Below, in pieces: positions 61,581 to 64,000 of a DNA stretch of 64,000 nucleotides. The notes under the pieces were generated by a model. It was not told the DNA's origin. It made no database searches and worked only from the letters and a program-made list of their open reading frames with translations. Location of the stretch: contig VSDK01018014.1 of NCBI GenBank assembly GCA_009767595.1, forward strand, positions 236,660-300,659. The letters run 5' to 3'. Positions within the stretch are counted from its first letter, which is position 1; the number at the start of each line of letters is the position of its first letter. Origin of the DNA: Symbiodinium kawagutii. Lineage: Eukaryota; Sar; Dinophyceae; Suessiales; Symbiodiniaceae. The translations under genes were made by a program, and so were the position numbers.

Positions 61581-63820
61581 CATCCATGAAAGACTCCATA
61601 TATTGCCCTGTGCTCACCAAACATGCCCACAATGGCCATGAAAATACCCATCACTGCTCGCATAAACAAAAAAAAACAAGTTTGGTCGTGGCAGGTATCA
61701 GGTTTCCTGGTGGCATATGCCAGGTATGTACCCCCAGGGGTCGAAACATTATTCGGTCAGAAAGGGACCGGTGATGATGATAGAGACCACCCAAACATAA
61801 AAAGGAGCCTGGGATGCTGGGGAAAAGTTGGCCTCCGAGATCCAGGAGTTCACTAAATTTGTCGTAATCCCATGAACGATGGTTCGCTTGGCTTGTCGCA
61901 AAAAAAGTAACAAACAAAGAACAAAACAAGTTGTTGAAAGCAAGCAGTATGGTTACTTTTGCAAAGTTCACCCATTTGGCAAAAGTAACCATACTCTTGC
62001 AATGTTCACCCATCTTGGTTAGTTTACCCATGTTTTTTTCCTATCACCTGTCTGTTTAGGACTTCCAGAACGGGGTCTTTGGACAATCATTGGAGGCACC
62101 ACCAAGCCATGGCGCAAAAAAGCGAAACTGCATCGGCGCATCCTCGGAGACAAGTTGCTTGGCGGTGTGAAATCAGTAAACTTGCACCATTCACCAACAG
62201 CAAGAAGTACCCCCTGGCTCCCCTATCATTAACCATTGTTTTCCCTATTATTGTTATCATTATCCCTCATTATTGGTTGGTTAAGAGCTTGACCCAGCTC
62301 GCCACCAGCAATAACTCCATGATCCAACGTGTCACAGCAAGGCCGTTGAAGAGGTGACCCATGGTGACCCTGCCAACTCGATGATCGGCGGCTGCCATGG
62401 CTTTATCCGAAGAGTTGCTGGTTAAACGATTGGCATCGATAACAATTATTGCCAACAATAGTTTAACCAGCAACTCCGGTAATAGTTAGATTATTGCTAG
62501 TTAATTGTTGTCAGTTCCGGTAACCAGTTGCTGCTGGTTTTATTGCCAACAATCTATTGGTTTTATTGGCATCGATAACAATCTATTTGGCAACAATCTA
62601 TTTTGGCATCGGTAACAATATAACAATAGCAGCTGTTCATATTGTGTTTTGGGGGTTTACACTATACCTTGCATCTATTTGGTTCACGATTGGGGAGCCA
62701 CAAATGAGCAATTTCGTACAATGCATGGTCTCATATTGCAACGTTGACAAGCCTTGATAACCCATACTTCTGATATCAACATGATACTTTTGGGTGTACC
62801 ATCTTATCATTCCTGTTGGTTGATGATAAAAGCTATTCAGGATTCTCAATAACTTGGTCAAATGCTGTATCCTTGTAATTGTTTGGTTGAATCACAATTT
62901 GTAGTGAGTCGTGCGCTCTAGCGAGCTATGATTCGGCGTCCACGTATCTTTACGTGGCTGTATCACTGTCATTAATGTTTATGTAAGAGCTGCTTTCGCA
63001 TATCATTACAGTTCTATGATCCTTTGCTTGTACTGGTTGCTCACAGTAGACTCGCTAGACACTGCTGTATGCCGCATGTATGTGGGTTCTATGTCCTACG
63101 CAGGTGGCGAAATGACCTTTGTCAGGCCAACAGTGACCTCTGTGCCGCTGTCGGTTCCCGATATTTTCTTGTATAGGCAAACCATCAAATCTTGGACAAC
63201 CTACAAACTAGTAGCATACCATACTGTATCTCTGAGATAGCTCCAACACCATATCCAGCACTGTTGGCTCTATCCTCATTTTTCTTGGTTACGTCGCGTG
63301 ATTGTTGGCTCTTCGTGATTGGCTGTTTCTTTTTTGGGTGCATGGTTCTCTTGGTGGCTGTTGACACTCAACTAGCCATTGTTATGTCGTGTCCGAACAC
63401 TTCTATCATGCTAGCTAATTGTTCCAATGCCCAAAGTTGAAAATGTGTAACTGCTATGGGACAAATTATATATGCATTTTTAAATCACCTATCCATATGC
63501 ATGAAGCATTGGCAAAGTATATAACTGACATTAAGATTCGAAAAACGGGACCACTGTCATCAGTTCCACTTTCCCAAATCCATGAATTTCATTGGAACGA
63601 TTGGACATCAGGATTCATCAAAGCCAACTCCCCAATGTGAACTTCCCAAGTTCACTCCACCAGTGGCCCCCAGGTTGGGCCAACAGGGGTGAACCCCAGG
63701 TTCTAACCCTAGGTTCTCCGGTCAAGTCTCCTGCGAGCTCAGGAGCTGATCCGACACCTGCCATGCCGCCGGCGTCTGCTGAAACTTCGTCAGAAATTCA
63801 TCCGCTTGCCTCGGGGGCAG
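23926..63820 (-). CDS. TNPO3: Transportin-3 / importin-13 / MOS14-family karyopherin-beta, at least 29 exons, 5' end outside the window
   Basis: Nuclear import receptor built of HEAT repeats; relatives carry phosphorylated SR splicing factors into the nucleus with Ran-GTP. I assembled it by reading conserved blocks in family order on the minus strand: [75 protein letters not shown] at the end. The listed exons give about 828 codons against roughly 920 for the human protein. Most tested junctions keep phase. Donors are GT, GC or GA, and almost all acceptors are AG followed by G, typical for dinoflagellates. Short exons still seem missing between exons 1-2, 11-12, 13-14, 23-24 and 24-25, and the extreme N-terminus lies beyond base 64000. 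Exon edges are my inference; family identity is firm. Introns hold dispersed repeats and one nested frame. Confidence 0.88.
24841..25150. repeat. Dispersed repeat, family C, two units close together
   Basis: Units at 24841-24952 and 25036-25150 share GTACCC-TGGTTCC, CCATTA/TCAACCATTGT, the TTGGTTGATTAAT words and the end TTGACCCATAGCC. Confidence 0.6.
25972..26364 (-). CDS. Unassigned 130-codon open frame in the last karyopherin intron
   Basis: Open minus-strand frame with many Cys, Trp and charged residues in its centre (about 43-110). No family recognised and no exon-like edges. It may be a chance frame or a small retroposed fragment. Confidence 0.18.
   Translation of the reverse strand: MIQSEWLYPVEVPSFTRLLAVGVTFLFHIYVLQDLMTREIDHNWLRRICSIHQLSALYCAKLAHSAPTKNCEWSWCMRCLGHSAVCEMVKEQRCEWDGAEACNVVEYFFQRRFNVPVWKRKSSGWVRAIG
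26586..26697. repeat. Foldback element, family B, copy 3
   Basis: CTGGCTGGTGGTTTAAGC at the left, AAAAACCAGCAACCAG at the right, with an expanded CCAACCAACCAACC core. Confidence 0.68.
28796..28936. repeat. Minisatellite of TTTTCCCATGG-like units
   Basis: About ten degenerate 11-14-bp units (TTTTCCCATGG, TTTCCCTACGG). It begins some 30 bp beyond the donor of karyopherin exon 28. Confidence 0.85.
28969..29037 (-). CDS. TNPO3: Karyopherin exon 28
   Basis: 23 codons, [19 protein letters not shown], the last family helix pair (compare KQLTDFHKQVTSAEE). AG|G acceptor, GT donor. A TTTTCCCATGG-type minisatellite starts just downstream in the intron. Confidence 0.8.
30346..30642. repeat. Pair of direct repeats of about 74 bp
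   Basis: 30346-30419 and 30570-30642 share AATA(T/C)CTTGAAACCAATAGC and TAAGCATCATTAGG followed by GAGATAACCAACATAG. Confidence 0.75.
30750..30791 (-). CDS. TNPO3: Karyopherin exon 27
   Basis: 14 codons, [14 protein letters not shown], matching family LENSLKGLPKE. AG|G acceptor and GT donor, phase 0. Confidence 0.68.
31407..31433 (-). CDS. TNPO3: Karyopherin exon 26 (27-nt microexon)
   Basis: Nine codons, DHVRSAFSQ, between AG|G and a GA donor. It fits family RPTFCRW just before the next helix. Its small size makes it tentative. Confidence 0.5.
32354..32440 (-). CDS. TNPO3: Karyopherin exon 25
   Basis: 29 codons, [20 protein letters not shown], matching plant ITRILIASLAGALPSSRL. GC donor. 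The opposite strand is also open here; family order decides for the minus strand. Confidence 0.72.
33529..34341 (-). CDS. Intronless 270-aa protein with a ubiquitin-like N-terminus, nested in a karyopherin intron
   Basis: A long, GC-rich, uninterrupted frame on the same strand as the host gene, between its exons 24 and 25. The N-terminus (about 1-70: hydrophobic beta-like start, LAGD turn, then a helix and a C-terminal LTAV strand) resembles the divergent ubiquitin-like domain found at the start of many dinoflagellate proteins; that is my pattern judgement, not a database result. The middle is Pro/Gly/Ser-rich. The end (from about 190) is charged and helical, including [17 protein letters not shown]. 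The lack of introns in such an intron-dense region suggests a retroposed gene. The sequence GGCTCAAG, the last eight bases of the dinoflagellate spliced leader, occurs 69 bases upstream (34410-34417). Function unknown; it could be a decaying copy, but the frame is intact. Confidence 0.6.
   Translation of the reverse strand: MDVSVTVHSLAGDILFESAKVSSIHELADASAVQLKAKKCRMVSADGKIVSELSHLHDRHERLTAVAQNVSPLLQLVGLQNEEGDLQVDATQHIPLEQLEQISLEVATALAHVACWFGGPQHIFGSPSIPWTFGHFLSAPRDSWSVESGGSPQLRVGPSTPVVHLGAQVVFYITDGWQVPGSFHSPRPDAVKEVKSMKATRELTVDDIIQIRSAHQDHCDKNKSKLLEKHPGADAVLATMRLVRYTMETVFFELGHRAFFTSSERIFEDL
35917..35974 (-). CDS. TNPO3: Karyopherin exon 24
   Basis: [19 protein letters not shown], matching the family helix SVMRFLRDLIHTG. 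Acceptor AG|G, GT donor. Neighbouring exons are unresolved on both sides. Confidence 0.62.
36607..37515. repeat. Interrupted CAT trinucleotide array, 0.9 kb
   Basis: Almost pure ATC/CAT triplets with CAG, CGT and CCT variants kept in register. CATCACCAGCATCATCATCG-type higher-order units recur. All frames of both strands stay open, so the long reading frames here are artefacts. Lies in a karyopherin intron. Confidence 0.95.
38323..38380 (-). CDS. TNPO3: Karyopherin exon 23
   Basis: [19 protein letters not shown], matching plant CFLLASRCIRYCPQLFFPS. GC donor as drawn; a GT donor 12 bases further on keeps the same phase. The following family helix (through the HREA/HRDA motif) is not placed. 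Confidence 0.78.
38998..39094. repeat. Foldback element, family B, copy 4
   Basis: CGGTTGGTGGCTATAACCCC at the left, AAAACCATCAGCC at the right; core words conserved. Confidence 0.6.
39905..39991 (-). CDS. TNPO3: Karyopherin exon 22
   Basis: 29 codons, [20 protein letters not shown]. The donor is GA at 39904 or GT six bases earlier in the transcript; family spacing favours the longer form. Confidence 0.8.
40847..40899 (-). CDS. TNPO3: Karyopherin exon 21
   Basis: Two bases complete Lys, then [17 protein letters not shown], matching family SILVDEYGMEEG. GA donor, phase 0. Confidence 0.74.
41935..42070 (-). CDS. TNPO3: Karyopherin exon 20
   Basis: 45 codons plus one base. Best family block in the gene: [14 protein letters not shown] against VERCCRCLRFAVRC, then HQHS as in the human protein. 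GC donor. Confidence 0.9.
42479..42593. repeat. Tandem repeat, 38-bp unit, three copies
   Basis: Unit built on TTCCAATTCTAACAGTAGAC and TGAAAGTGAAAGAT; successive units are 38 bp apart. Confidence 0.9.
42868..43003 (-). CDS. TNPO3: Karyopherin exon 19
   Basis: One base finishes Arg, then [18 protein letters not shown] and [17 protein letters not shown], matching family RLAVIFRHT and WPVLSETLNKHRADNRI. GC donor. Confidence 0.86.
43719..43838. repeat. Foldback element, family A, copy 3
   Basis: GGTTTCTCAA at the left, TTGAGAAACC at the right, with a CCATTTTGGGGGACC arm. It lies in an intron, about 12 nt from the donor of karyopherin exon 18. Confidence 0.7.
43850..43908 (-). CDS. TNPO3: Karyopherin exon 18
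   Basis: 19 codons plus two bases ending LSEILDR across the junction, as in family FLDRLAVIF. GC donor. A foldback repeat begins about 12 nt beyond the donor. Confidence 0.78.
44451..44547. repeat. Foldback element, family A, copy 4
   Basis: GGGTTTCTCAAAATGGGGGA at the left, inverted TATTTTGAGAACCC at the right. Confidence 0.68.
44920..44982 (-). CDS. TNPO3: Karyopherin exon 17
   Basis: 21 codons, [24 protein letters not shown] acceptor and GT donor, phase 0 on both sides. Confidence 0.8.
45264..45312. repeat. Short tandem duplication
   Basis: The segment ATCACAAGTCTTCAGCAATC followed by AACCT occurs twice in a row. Confidence 0.85.
45403..45495 (-). CDS. TNPO3: Karyopherin exon 16
   Basis: 31 codons ending IVDGIGSV. 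Together with exon 17 it aligns without gap to the plant segment VEALSMVITELQPEH. GT donor. Confidence 0.8.
46269..46442 (-). CDS. TNPO3: Karyopherin exon 15
   Basis: 58 codons, phase 0, starting [15 protein letters not shown] like family RNPQFLDPVLGYL. GA donor. Confidence 0.83.
47219..47330 (-). CDS. TNPO3: Karyopherin exon 14
   Basis: [12 protein letters not shown] and [14 protein letters not shown], matching family VVRLPETV and YTSIELVGEMS. The phase at both ends does not join cleanly to my neighbouring exons, so the edges are approximate and a short exon before it is probably missing. Confidence 0.72.
48170..48218 (-). CDS. TNPO3: Karyopherin exon 13
   Basis: [16 protein letters not shown], aligned to family WEVTEAVLFIMAAIAK. 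Good pyrimidine tract before AG|G; GT donor, phase 1. Confidence 0.8.
48891..48987. repeat. Foldback element, family A, copy 5
   Basis: GTGTTTCTCAAGCCATAGGG at the left; degenerate ATTTTGGGAAACCACC at the right. Confidence 0.6.
50322..50417 (-). CDS. TNPO3: Karyopherin exon 12
   Basis: 32 codons, [20 protein letters not shown], matching family DDFGEFRMRVSDLVKDL. GC donor, AG|G acceptor, phase 0. Confidence 0.82.
51570..51668. repeat. Foldback element, family B, copy 5
   Basis: CTGGTCGATGGGTTTCAACC at the left, TAAAACCATCAGCCACC at the right; core AGTCAACCAACTAGCC. Confidence 0.62.
51916..51978. repeat. CAA microsatellite
   Basis: About 20 uninterrupted CAA units. Confidence 0.95.
52829..52914 (-). 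CDS. TNPO3: Karyopherin exon 11
   Basis: Starts with two bases finishing a Ser codon, then [12 protein letters not shown] as in family ISFNFWYRLGEHL. GTATGT donor. The family helix that should follow was not found before exon 12. Confidence 0.83.
53178..53217 (-). CDS. TNPO3: Karyopherin exon 10 (40 nt)
   Basis: 13 codons plus one base, [13 protein letters not shown], matching family LLLICAGHPQYEV. GT donor, AG|G acceptor; the phase fits both neighbours. Confidence 0.78.
54177..54272 (-). CDS. TNPO3: Karyopherin exon 9
   Basis: 32 codons, [19 protein letters not shown], matching family LDKVLNYCRIFTELCE. Strong GTGAGT donor, AG|G acceptor. Confidence 0.88.
54332..54434. repeat. Hairpin element of about 100 bp
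   Basis: Arms GGTAAACTAACATAGCAATG and its near-complement CATTGCCATGTTAGTTTACC enclose a short loop. Lies about 60 bp upstream of karyopherin exon 9 on the minus strand. Confidence 0.75.
55629..55694 (-). CDS. TNPO3: Karyopherin exon 8
   Basis: 22 codons beginning [16 protein letters not shown] donor, phase 0. The 3' edge is the least certain part; an earlier donor would drop about seven residues. Confidence 0.7.
56591..56692. repeat. Foldback element, family A, copy 6
   Basis: GTGTTTCTCAAGTCAAAGGG at the left and TATGACTTGAGAAACA at the right; the arms pair well. Confidence 0.7.
56880..57023 (-). CDS. TNPO3: Karyopherin exon 7
   Basis: 48 codons, phase 0 on both sides, with [12 protein letters not shown] and [10 protein letters not shown] helices and ending VYQPVIQ. 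GT donor. The join to exon 8 recreates the plant MOS14 segment PLIQVIVPHI. Confidence 0.87.
57291..57341 (-). CDS. TNPO3: Karyopherin exon 6
   Basis: 17 codons, [17 protein letters not shown], aligned to the family VFRCLGSW block. Acceptor AG|G, GA donor. The next exon joins with exactly the family spacing. Confidence 0.82.
57871..58025 (-). CDS. TNPO3: Karyopherin exon 5
   Basis: Two bases complete a Val codon from exon 4, then 51 codons including a VVQFLLNL helix that matches family VVSLLMTC. GT donor, phase 0. Confidence 0.8.
59070..59148. repeat. TAG/CAG microsatellite
   Basis: TAG units with CAG variants, in a karyopherin intron between exons 4 and 5. Confidence 0.9.
59379..59496 (-). 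CDS. TNPO3: Karyopherin exon 4
   Basis: 39 codons plus one base. Contains [11 protein letters not shown], as in family LLEILTVLPEE. Acceptor AG|G, GT donor. Confidence 0.88.
59696..59768 (-). CDS. TNPO3: Karyopherin exon 3
   Basis: Completes a split Arg codon with exon 2 and encodes [12 protein letters not shown], matching the family block ALAIADLALQM. GA donor, phase 0. Confidence 0.85.
60631..60731 (-). CDS. TNPO3: Karyopherin exon 2
   Basis: Encodes [10 protein letters not shown] and [15 protein letters not shown], almost the human transportin-3 block. GC donor, phase 2. About ten family residues between exons 1 and 2 are not placed, so the acceptor could lie further upstream (about 60747) or a small exon is missing. 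Confidence 0.85.
61490..61579. repeat. Inverted GAT/CAT microsatellite
   Basis: A run of GAT units turns at about 61541-61545 into a run of CAT units, so the two halves are inverted copies and could form a long hairpin. Confidence 0.9.
62206..62293. repeat. Dispersed repeat, family C, copy 4
   Basis: Contains CCTATCATTAACCATTGTTT and a TTGGTTGGTTAA end, as in the copy at 16612. Confidence 0.55.
62412..62476. repeat. Small perfect-arm hairpin
   Basis: GAGTTGCTGGTTAAAC at the left is exactly inverted at 62461-62476; an inner pair built on ATTG(G)CA and TTGCCAACAAT follows. Confidence 0.75.
63731..63820 (-). CDS. TNPO3: Karyopherin exon 1 (first one in the window)
   Basis: 30 codons in phase 0, ending in a block like family WxxSDQLL (window: [13 protein letters not shown]). 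Acceptor AG precedes Leu. The donor would be GA. The preceding N-terminal helix is not in the window. Confidence 0.75.
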
Positions 63821-64000
63821 CTGGGTCCAGCCTCGCCAGTGTCCTCCTGTCATCATGGATGGGATACGCAGCATGGACGCTACGATGCTGAAAATGGGAT
63901 GCTGGTCATGAAACCTCCAGCTGCACCTCGCTGGTTTAGGGTGACCACCATGCACGGGACCTGGGATTGGCATGAACAGTGAGGTCTCTTTACAAATTTG

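Noticed and set aside
1-64000. tRNA, rRNA, CRISPR or full-length spliced-leader genes
   Set aside because: No T-loop/anticodon arrangement, rRNA core, spaced direct repeats or complete 22-nt leader sequence was seen on reading both strands.

Overview
The window looks like nuclear DNA of a dinoflagellate, most likely Symbiodiniaceae or a close relative. Very short exons are spread over tens of kilobases. Introns start with GT, GC or GA, and nearly every acceptor AG is followed by G. Every coding unit I can support lies on the minus strand, as in dinoflagellate unidirectional gene arrays. No bacterial operon, CRISPR array, tRNA or rRNA gene was recognised.

Right part (23.9-63.8 kb): one gene on the minus strand, assembled by eye from 29 short exons. 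It encodes a karyopherin-beta of the transportin-3 / importin-13 / plant MOS14 family, the import receptor for SR splicing factors. Its first exon or exons lie beyond base 64000, its last exon ends with a stop at 23926, and it covers at least 40 kb. Most junctions I could test keep the reading phase; five places still lack a short exon. A 270-codon intronless reading frame (33529-34341) sits inside one intron on the same strand. The introns are full of short repeats: two families of about 100-bp foldback elements, a third short dispersed family, a 0.9-kb interrupted CAT array, tandem repeats and other hairpins.

Left-centre (7385-14597): an apparently intact, recently inserted tyrosine-recombinase retrotransposon of the Ngaro/PAT (DIRS-like) structural type, on the minus strand. 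It has split direct repeats (60 bp at the 5' end; 190 bp - 81-bp block carrying the 60-bp repeat - 190 bp at the 3' end). Its frames are a Gag-like protein with an Arg/Ser tract, a Pol protein and a tyrosine recombinase. In Pol a complete DNMT3-like cytosine-C5 methyltransferase is placed inside the RNase H domain, between the first catalytic Asp and the catalytic Glu. This is the most striking object in the window.

Elsewhere (1-7.4 kb and 14.6-23.9 kb) the sequence is mostly low-complexity AT-rich DNA rich in ACCATCA/TGATGGT words, with a few GC-rich islands that read as minus-strand exons of one or more genes I do not recognise.
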